56,341 nucleotides of DNA from Lachnospiraceae bacterium (GCA_022793195.1 JAAWCJ010000022.1:1-56341); one strand, 5' to 3'; shown: positions 37,719 to 46,604, counted from the first letter of the stretch. Notes: generated from the sequence alone by a model not told the origin. A program made the numbers and translations.

Positions 37719-38519
37719 ATGGCGACAAAAAGGGAGAAGAAGAAACGTTCAAGAAAACTTCAGGGAGCTATCTTTGTCATTGCGTTGGCGGTCTTTCTTT
37801 TTTCCGCGTACCAACTTCTGACAATTTATCTGGAATATAAGCGGGGCAGCGACGAATATGAGCAGTTGTCTGAAGAAGCGGCGAAGCTTTTAGAAGAGGC
37901 AGAAGCGGCTGCAGCTCCGGAAAAAGAGGGAGAAGAAGAGGCGGGACAGAAAGGCGCTACCCCCTGGAAGAAGCTTTATGACAGGATGCTTCAGGAAAAC
38001 GAGGATTATGTGGCTTGGATCACGATTCAGGATACGGAGATTGATTATCCCATTGTCCAGTACGAAGACAATGATTTTTACCTGAGCCATACGTTTGCAA
38101 AAGCTGAAAATGCTGCGGGAACCTTGTTCATAGACAGCAATATTCCGGAAGGCATGGAAGGAAAACATGTCATCGTATACGGACATAATATGAAAAATGG
38201 TTCGATGTTCGCAGGGCTTAAAAAATTCCGGGAAGATGATTTTTATGAGGGACATAAAACTTTTCAGGTAAATACGGCTACCGGTTTTTACAAATATGAA
38301 ATTTTTTCCGTGTCTGTGATTTCACCTGAAAGCGACACCTATACCCTGGAGTTTGCGGACGATGCGGAATTTTTAGATTATATTGCCCGTATGCAGGAGC
38401 GTTCCCTTCATGATACGGGTGTCACAGTGGATGCGGAAGATAAGATCATTACTCTTTCCACTTGTGTCAATCAGAACGTGGACAGACTGGTGGTTCAGGC
38501 CAGACGTTTAGAAAATTAA
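37719..38519 (+). CDS. srtB: Class B sortase
   Basis: A 266-residue membrane transpeptidase that anchors sorting-signal proteins to the cell wall or pili. A basic N-terminus leads into one transmembrane helix (residues about 16-38). A Glu/Ala-rich coiled stalk (about 45-80) precedes the sortase barrel. The catalytic residues are H156 (VYGHNM), C249 (TLSTC) and R256 (RLVVQ). AGAGGAG lies upstream of the ATG. No protein with a C-terminal sorting signal was seen nearby, so its substrates must be elsewhere. It has its own promoter. Confidence 0.9.
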   Translation: MATKREKKKRSRKLQGAIFVIALAVFLFSAYQLLTIYLEYKRGSDEYEQLSEEAAKLLEEAEAAAAPEKEGEEEAGQKGATPWKKLYDRMLQENEDYVAWITIQDTEIDYPIVQYEDNDFYLSHTFAKAENAAGTLFIDSNIPEGMEGKHVIVYGHNMKNGSMFAGLKKFREDDFYEGHKTFQVNTATGFYKYEIFSVSVISPESDTYTLEFADDAEFLDYIARMQERSLHDTGVTVDAEDKIITLSTCVNQNVDRLVVQARRLEN

Positions 38520-38550
38520 GCGGAAGAACCGAAAGTATGGAAAAAAGTAC

Positions 38551-38579
38551 TTGCATTTCTAAAGAAAATGAGGTATCGT
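38551..38579 (+). promoter_or_regulatory. Possible promoter for glnN
   Basis: TTGCAT (38551-38556), 17-bp spacer and TATCGT (38574-38579). Transcription would start near 38586, just before the structured leader. Confidence 0.45.
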
Positions 38580-38589
38580 ATATTGCGTA

Positions 38590-38775
38590 AGGAGCAATGC
38601 TCCAAAAATAGGCTTGATAATCGAACGAAGGCGTTCCATAAAGGGCGCCTTCTCTTTATCGTACAGGAAACTTTGTTTTCCATACGATAAAGGCCTTTTC
38701 TGTCCGAACCAGACAGTAGCGCCGGTGGAAGCTGGTTTTTCAAGCACGAGGAAAAGAAAAAGTGGAGGAAAATCT
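38590..38775 (+). ncRNA. Structured 5' leader of type III glutamine synthetase
   Basis: At least three stems can be drawn. GGAGC/GCTCC lies at 38591-38595 and 38599-38603. GAAGGCG/CGCCTTC lies at 38627-38633 and 38646-38652. A perfect 10-bp CTTTATCGTA stem lies at 38654-38663 and 38683-38692, with an inner GGAAA/TTTCC pair. Pyrimidine runs follow the last two stems, and an AAAGGCCTTT palindrome at 38689-38698 could compete with the second stem. This looks like a regulated leader. It does not match the cyanobacterial glnA riboswitch as I know it, and clear ANTAR-type hexaloops were not found. Confidence 0.5.
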
Positions 38776-40896
38776 ATGTGCGAAAAAGTGGTAAATGTGG
38801 AAAGGATTTTCAATGAAAATGTGTTTACCATGGGTAAGATGAAAGAGCGTCTGCCCAAAAAGGTATATGCAGAGGTGAAGAATGTTATTGAATATGGCGG
38901 TGAGCTTTCTCCGGAGACTGCCGATGTGGTGGCGAAAGCCATGAAGGACTGGGCTGTGGAGCTTGGAGCAACCCACTATACCCACTGGTTCCAGCCGCTG
39001 ACCGGAATCACGGCGGAAAAGCACGACTCTTTTGTGACGAACCCGGATGCAGAAGGGCGGATGCTGATGGAGTTTTCCGGTAAGGAACTGATTAAGGGAG
39101 AACCGGATGCTTCTTCTTTCCCTTCGGGCGGCCTGCGGGCCACCTTTGAGGCCAGAGGTTATACGGCATGGGACTGCACATCTCCGGCATTTGTCAAGAA
39201 AGATGCAACAGGGGCCATCCTCTGTATTCCCACAGCGTTCTGCTCTTATAAAGGGGAGGCCCTGGATAAAAAGACACCGCTTCTGCGTTCCATGGAAGCG
39301 CTTTCTGAGCAGGCGCTTCGTATTGTACGCCTGTTTGGCAATACGGAGGCTACCAAGGTAACCGCATCGGTGGGGCCGGAGCAGGAGTATTTTCTGGTTG
39401 ACAGGGATTTATATTTGCAGAGAAAAGATTTGATTTATGCGGGCCGTACACTGTTCGGTGCGCCGGCGCCCAAGGGCCAGGAGATGGATGACCATTATTT
39501 TGGCGTGATCAAGGAACGGATTGGTTCCTATATGAAGGATTTAAATGAAGAGCTTTGGAAACTGGGGATTTCCGCTAAAACACAGCATAATGAAGTGGCC
39601 CCCGCGCAGCATGAACTGGCGCCTATTTTCAATACGGCCAACATCGCGGTGGATCACAACCAGCTTATTATGGAAACCATGAAGAAAGTGGCAAAGCGCC
39701 ATGGCCTGGCCTGCCTGCTTCATGAGAAACCTTTTGCGGGAGTCAATGGCTCAGGTAAACATGACAACTGGTCTATCTGTACAGACAATGGCGTCAATAT
39801 GCTGGATCCCGGTGCGACGCCCAACCAGAATATTCAGTTTCTTCTGGTGCTGGCCTGTATCATTAAGGCTGTGGATATCCATGCGGATCTTTTACGTCAG
39901 TCAGCCTCCAATGTGGGGAACGACCACAGGCTGGGAGCCAATGAGGCGCCTCCGGCTATCATCTCCATGTTCCTGGGCGAACAGCTGGAAGATGTGGTGA
40001 AACAGCTGATCGAAACAGGAGAAGCGGCATCCTGTAAAGAAGGGGAGAGACTGTATACAGGTGTCAGTACGCTTCCGGATCTTCAAAAAGATGCAACCGA
40101 CAGAAACAGGACGTCACCTTTTGCTTTTACAGGAAATAAATTTGAATTCCGTATGGTTGGTTCCTCCGATTCCATTGCAAGCCCCAATACTACCTTAAAC
40201 GCAATCGTGGCAGAATCGTTCTGTGAGGCTGCCGATGTCCTGGAGAAAGCCAGTGATTTTGATGTGGCCGTTCATGACCTGATTAAAGAATACCTGGCGG
40301 AGCATCAGAGAATTATCTTTAATGGCAACGGATACTCCGAAGAATGGGTGGCGGAAGCGGAGCGGAGAGGTCTGCCCAACATTAAGTCCATGGTGGATTC
40401 TGTGGAGAGCCTGACCACGGAGAAGGCTGTAAAACTTTTTGAGAAGTTCCATATTTTCACGAAGGCAGAGCTTGAGTCCCGTGCGGAAGTACTGTATGAG
40501 ACTTATGCAAAGGCCATCAATATCGAGGCTTTGACTATGGTAGATATGGCCGGAAAGCAGTTGATTCCTGCAGTGATCACCTATACAACCGAACTGGCGG
40601 CTTCCATCAGTGCGGTCCGCGAAGCCTGCCCGGAAGCAGATGTAAGCGCCCAGACGGAACTTCTGATGGAGACGTCCGCTTTGCTTGCAGAATCCAAAAA
40701 GGCTTTCGACGCCCTTAAAAAGGAGACGGCGCAGGCGGCCGGCATGGAAGAAGGGGAAAGCCAGGCCAGGGCTTATCACGACCAGGTAATGCCTGCCATG
40801 TCGAAGCTCCGCGCGCCCCTTGACAAGTTGGAGATGATGGTGGATAAAGAAATATGGCCCATTCCTTCTTATGGCGATCTGACCTTTGAAGTGTAG
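38776..40896 (+). CDS. glnN: Type III glutamine synthetase
   Basis: A 706-residue GSIII that makes glutamine from glutamate, ammonia and ATP, the main ammonia assimilation step. Type III enzymes are about 700 residues and occur in Clostridia, Bacteroides and cyanobacteria. The N-terminal beta-grasp region contains THYTHWFQPLTG. Catalytic blocks include GPEQEYFLVD, KTQHNEVAPAQHELAP, the ATP loop GVNGSGKHDNWSI, and the GNDHRLGANEAPPAI motif typical of GSIII. Start 38776 has GTGGAGG upstream. The frame extension to 38614 runs through the leader and is rejected. It is a monocistronic gene with a structured leader and two hairpins downstream. Confidence 0.96.
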   Translation: MCEKVVNVERIFNENVFTMGKMKERLPKKVYAEVKNVIEYGGELSPETADVVAKAMKDWAVELGATHYTHWFQPLTGITAEKHDSFVTNPDAEGRMLMEFSGKELIKGEPDASSFPSGGLRATFEARGYTAWDCTSPAFVKKDATGAILCIPTAFCSYKGEALDKKTPLLRSMEALSEQALRIVRLFGNTEATKVTASVGPEQEYFLVDRDLYLQRKDLIYAGRTLFGAPAPKGQEMDDHYFGVIKERIGSYMKDLNEELWKLGISAKTQHNEVAPAQHELAPIFNTANIAVDHNQLIMETMKKVAKRHGLACLLHEKPFAGVNGSGKHDNWSICTDNGVNMLDPGATPNQNIQFLLVLACIIKAVDIHADLLRQSASNVGNDHRLGANEAPPAIISMFLGEQLEDVVKQLIETGEAASCKEGERLYTGVSTLPDLQKDATDRNRTSPFAFTGNKFEFRMVGSSDSIASPNTTLNAIVAESFCEAADVLEKASDFDVAVHDLIKEYLAEHQRIIFNGNGYSEEWVAEAERRGLPNIKSMVDSVESLTTEKAVKLFEKFHIFTKAELESRAEVLYETYAKAINIEALTMVDMAGKQLIPAVITYTTELAASISAVREACPEADVSAQTELLMETSALLAESKKAFDALKKETAQAAGMEEGESQARAYHDQVMPAMSKLRAPLDKLEMMVDKEIWPIPSYGDLTFEV

Positions 40897-40912
40897 AGAG
40901 AATGGATATCGT

Positions 40913-40946
40913 CGGTTGACAAGCGTATGTATGTCCTTGTCAACCG
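40913..40946 (+). terminator. First hairpin after glnN
   Basis: CGGTTGACAAG (40913-40923) pairs perfectly over 11 bp with 40936-40946. No T-run follows, so it may stabilise the mRNA end rather than terminate. Confidence 0.5.
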
Positions 40947-40957
40947 GCGGTATGCAT

Positions 40958-41000
40958 AATAAAAACCTCCTGTTTTGACGAGGAACAGGAGGTTTTTATT
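40958..41000. terminator. Strong terminator after glnN
   Basis: A perfect 17-bp stem (40958-40974 with 40984-41000, 9-base loop) ends in GGTTTTTATT. It works best on the plus strand but has T-runs on both. Confidence 0.9.
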
Positions 41001-41257
41001 ATGATAGTAAAAAGGGAGGAGAGCTGAAGACAGCTCATGTTATGAAAAAAATATTGAGGCATTAGCACTGGCTGATGCTCCGAATACTGTCAGTTGTCAT
41101 CGATCATTGTTTCTTGTTTTTCTTGTATGGTTATAGTATAGGGGGCAATCATGAAGAAATCGTGCCCAGTCTGTAAAAAGATTTTGAATGATGTTTGAAC
41201 AAAATATGAACGGGAGTGGGATTTTATAAATTCATTCTGCCTGAAATTATATTTTAC
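41001..41257. other. Long gene-poor gap between glnN and the iron transporter
   Basis: Between the glnN terminator and the iron transporter promoter there is no open frame of normal size. The only candidate is a 15-codon frame at 41151-41198 with a GGGGG run eight bases upstream. It encodes a Cys-Pro-Val-Cys peptide (MKKSCPVCKKILNDV). It may be a leader peptide or the leftover of a zinc-ribbon gene. Otherwise the stretch is AT-rich and featureless. Confidence 0.4.
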
Positions 41258-41286
41258 TTGTAAAAAAGATTGTGAAATGTTACAAT
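41258..41286 (+). promoter_or_regulatory. Promoter and possible operator of the iron-type ABC transporter operon
   Basis: TTGTAA (41258-41263), 17-bp spacer and TACAAT (41281-41286). An inverted repeat ATTGT (41269-41273) / ACAAT (41282-41286) covers the spacer and -10 box, which is a good place for a repressor. Confidence 0.6.
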
Positions 41287-41339
41287 ACAATTATCCGAAA
41301 AGAGGGATTTTTCGGAAATATTTCTAAAGGAGAATCAGT

Positions 41340-42527
41340 ATGAAGAAAAAAATGTTGGCATTATTGTTGGCAGTTTCCATGGTTATGGCATTGTCTGCCT
41401 GCGGCTCTGGAGGTGACGAGGCGAAAGAGACGCAAAAAAAGGAAACGCAAAAAGAAACAGAAGCAGCGCCGGCAGAAACAAAAGCAGAAGGAACACAGGC
41501 AGCTACTGAAGGCGGGGAAGCTTCTTCCATGGATGAGTTGATTGCGGCAGCGCAGGAAGAGGGGGAGCTGGTAGTCTATGGTTCCTGTGAAGATGCTTAT
41601 ATCTCTGCTGCATGCCAGGCGTTTGAGGCAAAATATGGTATCAAGACTTCCTGGCAGCGTCTTACCGGCGGCGAGGTCCAGGCAAAGCTTGAGGAAGAAA
41701 ATGGAAATCCTTCTGCCGACGTATGGTTTGGTGGAACTTCCGACCCTCAGAGCGTATGTGCAAGCGAAGGCCTTCTGATGGCTTATGATGCACAGAACAA
41801 GAGTCATCTGATTAGCGCTGACTGTTCCGACCCCGACGGATATTGGTATGGAATCTACCGCGGTATCCTTGGTATCTTCTATAACAAAGAAGAACTGGAT
41901 CGCCTTGAAATTGAGTATCCCACTGACTGGGACGACCTGTTGGATCCCAAGTATGAAGGCCTGATTTGGTTCTCCAATCCCAATACGGCCAGCACGGCAA
42001 AGCTTGCGATCAATACCTTTGTACAGCAGAGGGGACATGATGGGGCAATGGATTATTTTGTAGCCCTTGATAAAAATGTTGCACAGTACACAAAGAGCGG
42101 CGGCGGCCCTTCCAAGAGTGTAGGCTCCGGTGAGTGTGTGATTGGTATTGGCTTCCTCCATGATGCGGTATATCAGATCACCCAGGGGTATGATAATATC
42201 GGTATGTGTATCCCTGCTTCCGGGACTACCTGCGAGACTGGCGCAACTTCAATTTTTGCAGGATGCAAACATCCCAATGCAGCAAAACTTTGGATTGAGT
42301 TCTGTCTGACGCCGGAGTGCGTGGAGCTGGCTGATGACACAGGAAGCTTCCAGTTCTTGGTTCTGGACAATGCGGAGCAGCCCGCCGTACTGGCAGATTT
42401 CGACCTCGACCCCAATAATACACTGGAATATGATTTTGCAGATGCAAAAGAAAACACCCAGAAATATGTGGAAGATCTCTTTGAAGCTTTGGGTAGCGCG
42501 GCAGACAGCCGGTTCAAGACGGAGTAA
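41340..42527 (+). CDS. Iron(III)-type ABC transporter substrate-binding lipoprotein
   Basis: A 395-residue lipoprotein that captures a substrate outside the cell for the permease downstream. The signal has basic MKKK, a hydrophobic core and lipobox ALSAC (C21). A Glu/Thr/Lys-rich linker runs to about residue 62. The binding domain begins with LVVYGSCEDAYISAACQAFEAKYG. It includes ADVWFGGTSDPQ and GIYRGILGIFYNKEEL, typical of the FbpA/AfuA group and related family 1 proteins. AAAGGAG precedes the ATG. The hairpin after the gene probably lowers permease expression relative to the binding protein. Ferric iron is the family default, but phosphonate- or polyamine-like ligands cannot be excluded. 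Confidence 0.87.
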   Translation: MKKKMLALLLAVSMVMALSACGSGGDEAKETQKKETQKETEAAPAETKAEGTQAATEGGEASSMDELIAAAQEEGELVVYGSCEDAYISAACQAFEAKYGIKTSWQRLTGGEVQAKLEEENGNPSADVWFGGTSDPQSVCASEGLLMAYDAQNKSHLISADCSDPDGYWYGIYRGILGIFYNKEELDRLEIEYPTDWDDLLDPKYEGLIWFSNPNTASTAKLAINTFVQQRGHDGAMDYFVALDKNVAQYTKSGGGPSKSVGSGECVIGIGFLHDAVYQITQGYDNIGMCIPASGTTCETGATSIFAGCKHPNAAKLWIEFCLTPECVELADDTGSFQFLVLDNAEQPAVLADFDLDPNNTLEYDFADAKENTQKYVEDLFEALGSAADSRFKTE

Positions 42528-42572
42528 TCGAACATATATGGAAATAGCACAGGCAGCTTCCTGAGCTGATAT

Positions 42573-42608
42573 GGCGGGGGGATGGAATCTTCCATCCCCT
42601 GCCTTTTG
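42573..42608 (+). terminator. Attenuating hairpin between binding protein and permease genes
   Basis: GGGGATGGAA (42578-42587) pairs perfectly with 42590-42599. An outer GGC/GCC pair and a TTTTG tract follow. Such hairpins often keep binding-protein levels above permease levels. Confidence 0.7.
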
Positions 42609-42671
42609 TGTATGGATTATACTGTGCTTCCAGCCAGCTTTAATGGAATACAGAATGAAAAGGAGTAGACT

Positions 42672-44378
42672 ATGAAAAGGCGTCAAAGTGCAGCGCTGGA
42701 CCGGAAAAAGCTCCTGAAAGATCCGGTTTTGCTGATAACAATTATTATTTTAATCGTGGCATTGCTCCTGTTTGTGCTTTATCCGCTGCTCATTCTCTTA
42801 GTGGACAGCATTTGGCAGGAGGGGCATTTTACACTGGGTATTTTTGAGTCGGTCCTGCATCTGGGCAGGTTCCAGACGGCATTTTGGAATACGGTGCGGG
42901 CGGGGGTCATCACAGGGCTTTTATCGACTCTTCTGGGGCTGCTTTTTGCTTACGTGGATGTTTATGTGAGGCTCCGTTTCCGAATACTGGAGAGGCTTTT
43001 TAATGTGGTATCCATGCTTCCAGTAGTTTCTCCGCCCTTTGTGCTTTCCCTCAGCATGATCTGCCTTTTCGGCCGCTCCGGGCTTGTGACAAGACAGATT
43101 CTGGGGATTTATGATGCAAATGTATATGGGCTGGTGGGAATTGTAGTGACCCAGACCCTGACTTTTTTCCCGGTCTGCTATCTTATGCTGCGGGGCCTTT
43201 TGAAGAATATCGACCCTTCTTTGGAGGAGGCAGCCAGGGATATGGGGGCGTCCAGATGGAAGGTGTTCTGGACAGTGACTACGCCGCTTCTTCTTCCGGG
43301 CCTTGGAAACGCGTTTCTTGTGACCTTTATTGAATCGGCGGCAGATTTTGCTAACCCGATGTTAATTGGCGGCGACTATGATACTTTGGCGACTACGATT
43401 TATCTGCAGATCACAGGGGCATATGATAAGCAGGGGGCTTCGGCCATGGCAGTGGTGCTGCTTTCCCTGACAATTCTGATGTTTATTATCCAGAAATATT
43501 ACCTGGAGTCCAAGACAGCGGCTACGCTGACAGGAAAAGCCAGCAGAGAGCGAATGAGAATCACAGATAAAAGCGTGACATTTCCCATGACCATGCTTTG
43601 TGGGCTTGTTTCTATATTTGTTATCCTGATGTACGCCATGGTGCCTATGGGCGCGCTGTTTAAGCTGTGGGGACGGAATTATGCCCTGACGCTGGATCAT
43701 TTCAAGTACATTTTTACTTATGGCGGCTTGGCGGCGTTTAAAGATTCGGCGCTTTTGTCAGTCATTGCGGCTCCTATTACGGCAATACTTTCCATGATTA
43801 TCGCATATTTAGTAGTGAAGCGGAAATTTAAAGGAAGGGGCTTTATTGAATTTGTTTCGATTTTAGCCATGGCGGTGCCTGGAACTGTGCTTGGTGTCGG
43901 TTTTATCCGGGGGTATTCCAACGGAATGTTCCGAACTGGGTTTTTACAGGGGATTTACGGCACATCGGCAATTTTGATTATTGCTTTTGTGGTGCGTTCT
44001 TTACCGACAGGTACGCGGAGCGGAATCTCAGCCCTGCGCCAGATAGACAAGAGTATTGAGGAATCGGCATATGATATGGGGGCGGGCAGCGGAAAGGTCT
44101 TTATGACGGTTACGCTTCCGCTGATCAAGGATTCTTTTTTTTCCGGCCTGGTGACGGCATTCGTGCGGAGTATCACGGCTATCTCAGCAGTAATCCTTCT
44201 GGTAACGCCCAGATGGAATATGGTGACGGTGCAGATTAACAGCCTGGCAGAAAAAGGCAATTACGGTGAAGCGTGTGCATATGCGACAGTCCTGATTATT
44301 ATTGTTTACGCGGCGGTAATGCTGATGAACTTGTTTATTAAATATTTTGGAACCAGCAGAGTGAGGAGGCAGAAGTAA
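42672..44378 (+). CDS. Iron(III)-type ABC transporter permease (fused two-domain)
   Basis: A 568-residue permease with about twelve transmembrane helices in two homologous halves, as in FbpB/AfuB. Each half carries the cytoplasmic EAA loop that docks on the ATPase: LEEAARDMGASRWKVFW near residues 183-199 and IEESAYDMGAGSGKVFM near 461-477. The family-typical VSPPFVLSLSMICLFG lies in the first half. AAAAGGAG lies before the ATG. The ATPase gene starts immediately after the stop codon, with its GGAGG inside this gene, so translation is coupled. Confidence 0.92.
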   Translation: MKRRQSAALDRKKLLKDPVLLITIIILIVALLLFVLYPLLILLVDSIWQEGHFTLGIFESVLHLGRFQTAFWNTVRAGVITGLLSTLLGLLFAYVDVYVRLRFRILERLFNVVSMLPVVSPPFVLSLSMICLFGRSGLVTRQILGIYDANVYGLVGIVVTQTLTFFPVCYLMLRGLLKNIDPSLEEAARDMGASRWKVFWTVTTPLLLPGLGNAFLVTFIESAADFANPMLIGGDYDTLATTIYLQITGAYDKQGASAMAVVLLSLTILMFIIQKYYLESKTAATLTGKASRERMRITDKSVTFPMTMLCGLVSIFVILMYAMVPMGALFKLWGRNYALTLDHFKYIFTYGGLAAFKDSALLSVIAAPITAILSMIIAYLVVKRKFKGRGFIEFVSILAMAVPGTVLGVGFIRGYSNGMFRTGFLQGIYGTSAILIIAFVVRSLPTGTRSGISALRQIDKSIEESAYDMGAGSGKVFMTVTLPLIKDSFFSGLVTAFVRSITAISAVILLVTPRWNMVTVQINSLAEKGNYGEACAYATVLIIIVYAAVMLMNLFIKYFGTSRVRRQK

Positions 44379-45467
44379 ATGGCGAAGGAAAAGAAAGGGA
44401 TCCGTCTGGAGCATGTTTCAAAAATATATAAGGACCCTAAGACAAAAAAAGATTTTTATGCGGTAAAGGATGTTTCGGTGGAGATTGAACCAGGTAGTTT
44501 TGTGACGCTTCTCGGGCCTTCCGGCTGTGGGAAGACAACAACTTTGCGAATGATTGCAGGATTTGAAAGTCCTGATGAGGGCAGCATTTTCCTGGGAGGG
44601 GAGAGGATCGATGAGCTGACGCCCAACAAGCGGGATACGGCTATGGTATTCCAGAGCTATGCCCTCCTGCCCCATTATAATATTTTTGACAATGTAGCTT
44701 ACGGCCTTAAGATCCGGAAAGTGCCGAAAGAGGAGATTCGCAAGAAGGTCATCGACATTTTGGAGCTGGTGGGGCTTTCTGGGATGGAGACACGTATGAC
44801 CAATCAGCTTTCCGGCGGCCAGCAGCAGAGGGTGGCCCTGGCCAGGGCTCTTGTCATTGAGCCGGGTGTGCTTCTTTTTGACGAGCCTTTAAGCAATTTG
44901 GATGCAAAGCTGCGGGTCAGTATGAGGACAGAAATCCGCAGGATTCAGCAGGAGGCGGGAATTACAGCTATTTATGTAACCCATGACCAGAGTGAGGCCA
45001 TGAGCATCTCCGACCAGATCATTATTATGAAATCCGGTGTGATCTCCCAGATGGGTACGCCGCAGGATATCTACTATCATCCTGTCAATGAGTTTGTGGC
45101 AGATTTCATCGGGGATGCCAATTTCCTGAAAGGGAAAGTGGTATCTCATGCGGGAGAGACAGGGACTATGGAGATCAACGGGAACCATGTGGAGGTATCC
45201 GGATGCGGCCATGTATCTGGCGGCAGCGAGGCAACGCTTGTACTTCGCCCGGAATCCATCCATCTGGAAGATGCGGGAAATATTCCATGCGATGTGGCAC
45301 TGTCCTGCTTTATGGGCGCTTATCAGAATTATCATGTGATGGTAGGAGATACAAAGGTGGCCATTACTGATTATAATCCGCGGGGGAAAAAGATTTATCA
45401 GGTGGGAGACAAAGCTTTTATCAGTTTCAAACCGGAAACAGCACACGTGCTGCAGGCATCAGAGTAA
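44379..45467 (+). CDS. Iron(III)-type ABC transporter ATPase (FbpC/PotA group)
   Basis: A 362-residue ATPase that powers the importer. Walker A is GPSGCGKTTTLRM, the Q-loop lies in VFQSYALLPHYNIFDN, the signature is LSGGQQQRVALARAL, Walker B is VLLFDEPLSNLD, and the switch histidine is in TAIYVTHDQSEAM. A C-terminal TOBE-type domain (about residues 245-360) has LRPESIHLED. It completes a binding protein, permease and ATPase operon under one promoter. Substrate type is inferred from the whole set. Confidence 0.94.
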   Translation: MAKEKKGIRLEHVSKIYKDPKTKKDFYAVKDVSVEIEPGSFVTLLGPSGCGKTTTLRMIAGFESPDEGSIFLGGERIDELTPNKRDTAMVFQSYALLPHYNIFDNVAYGLKIRKVPKEEIRKKVIDILELVGLSGMETRMTNQLSGGQQQRVALARALVIEPGVLLFDEPLSNLDAKLRVSMRTEIRRIQQEAGITAIYVTHDQSEAMSISDQIIIMKSGVISQMGTPQDIYYHPVNEFVADFIGDANFLKGKVVSHAGETGTMEINGNHVEVSGCGHVSGGSEATLVLRPESIHLEDAGNIPCDVALSCFMGAYQNYHVMVGDTKVAITDYNPRGKKIYQVGDKAFISFKPETAHVLQASE

Positions 45468-45485
45468 TCATATTGGAGAGAGAGT

Positions 45486-46604
45486 ATGGTAATTACGTAT
45501 AAATGCCCTTCCTGCGGGGCCCCGATGGTGTTTAACCCGGAGAGTCAGAAGCTTTTCTGTGAACACTGTCAGACAGAGCTTTCTGTGAAGGAATATGAAG
45601 CGCGATACGGAAAACCCCTTATGCGGGAGGAGACGGAAGAGGAAAAGGCTGCAGCGCGTACGGAAGGCGGGCCGGTGGAGACGGAGGAAGAAGGGGAGCA
45701 TGTTTCTTATGGAAAAGGCCCCACGATGGATGTAAAGAGCTACCACTGCTCTTCCTGCGGCGCGGAGGTCATGACAGATGATACGACAGCAGCGTCTGTC
45801 TGCAGTTTCTGTGGAAGCCCCACTCTCATTGAAGAACGGATGAAGGGGGCCAGGCGGCCGGAGCGGGTATTGCCTTTCCGGGTCACAAAAGAGCAGGCTG
45901 TGGAAAAATTTAAGGCATGGACAAAACGGGGGCTTTTTACGCCGCGGGAATTCCGAAGCCAGAGCACTATTGACAAAATTACAGGAATTTATGTCCCCTT
46001 TTGGCTGGTGGATTATCATGCGAATGTATGGCTTCACGCCCACTGTACCAGGACGCGGACACATCGCAGCGGTGATACGGAATATATTTATACCGACCAT
46101 TATGATGTCCGTAGAAATATTGATGCGGGATACGAAAAAATCCCCATGGATGCCTCGGAAAAAATGGATGATGAAACCATGGATCTTCTGGAACCCTTCA
46201 ATTACCAGGATTTGAAGCCCTTTGACATGCCCTACTTGTCCGGTTATCTGGCAGATATATATTCATATACGGATCAGGATATGGAGGGGCGCGGAAAGCA
46301 TCGGGTCAGGGAGTACGCCCTGGCGGCGGCCAGAAGGACCATTTCCGGCTATACCGGAGTCAATGTGGTGGAGCAGAGGCTGCGTATTGACGAGACTGAT
46401 GCGGAATATGTGATGCTCCCTGTCTGGATGTTAAATTACCGTTATCAGGGAAAGGATTATCAGTTTGCCATCAATGGACAGACCGGCAAACTGGTGGGGA
46501 CACTGCCCCTTAGCAAAGGCAGGATGTTTGGCTGGTGGGCAGGCCTGACCGCGGGATTTTTCGCGGTATCTACTCTGGTTTCGCTTGTGGGAGGGCTGCT
46601 ATGA
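45486..46604 (+). CDS. TFIIB-type zinc-ribbon protein with C-terminal membrane helix
   Basis: A 372-residue protein of a clostridial family with two N-terminal zinc ribbons. These are CPSCGAPMVF..CEHCQTE (residues 7-30) and CSSCGAEVM..CSFCGSPT (about 89-116). A beta-rich middle domain carries YVPFWLVDYHANVWLHAHC, and YVMLPVWMLNYRYQGK marks the later part. One hydrophobic helix near the end (about 348-368) suggests a tail anchor. The stop overlaps the next start as ATGA, tying it to the TPM-domain gene. The family name reflects the zinc ribbon only, and no function is established. It is probably part of a membrane-associated two-gene unit. Confidence 0.8.
   Translation: MVITYKCPSCGAPMVFNPESQKLFCEHCQTELSVKEYEARYGKPLMREETEEEKAAARTEGGPVETEEEGEHVSYGKGPTMDVKSYHCSSCGAEVMTDDTTAASVCSFCGSPTLIEERMKGARRPERVLPFRVTKEQAVEKFKAWTKRGLFTPREFRSQSTIDKITGIYVPFWLVDYHANVWLHAHCTRTRTHRSGDTEYIYTDHYDVRRNIDAGYEKIPMDASEKMDDETMDLLEPFNYQDLKPFDMPYLSGYLADIYSYTDQDMEGRGKHRVREYALAAARRTISGYTGVNVVEQRLRIDETDAEYVMLPVWMLNYRYQGKDYQFAINGQTGKLVGTLPLSKGRMFGWWAGLTAGFFAVSTLVSLVGGLL

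Noticed and set aside
38614..38775. Extension of glutamine synthetase by 54 residues
   Set aside because: It would translate the structured leader. The ATG at 38776 has a strong ribosome site and gives the normal length.
40897..41339. CRISPR array or small RNA in the long gap
   Set aside because: There are no spaced direct repeats, only terminator hairpins and AT-rich sequence.
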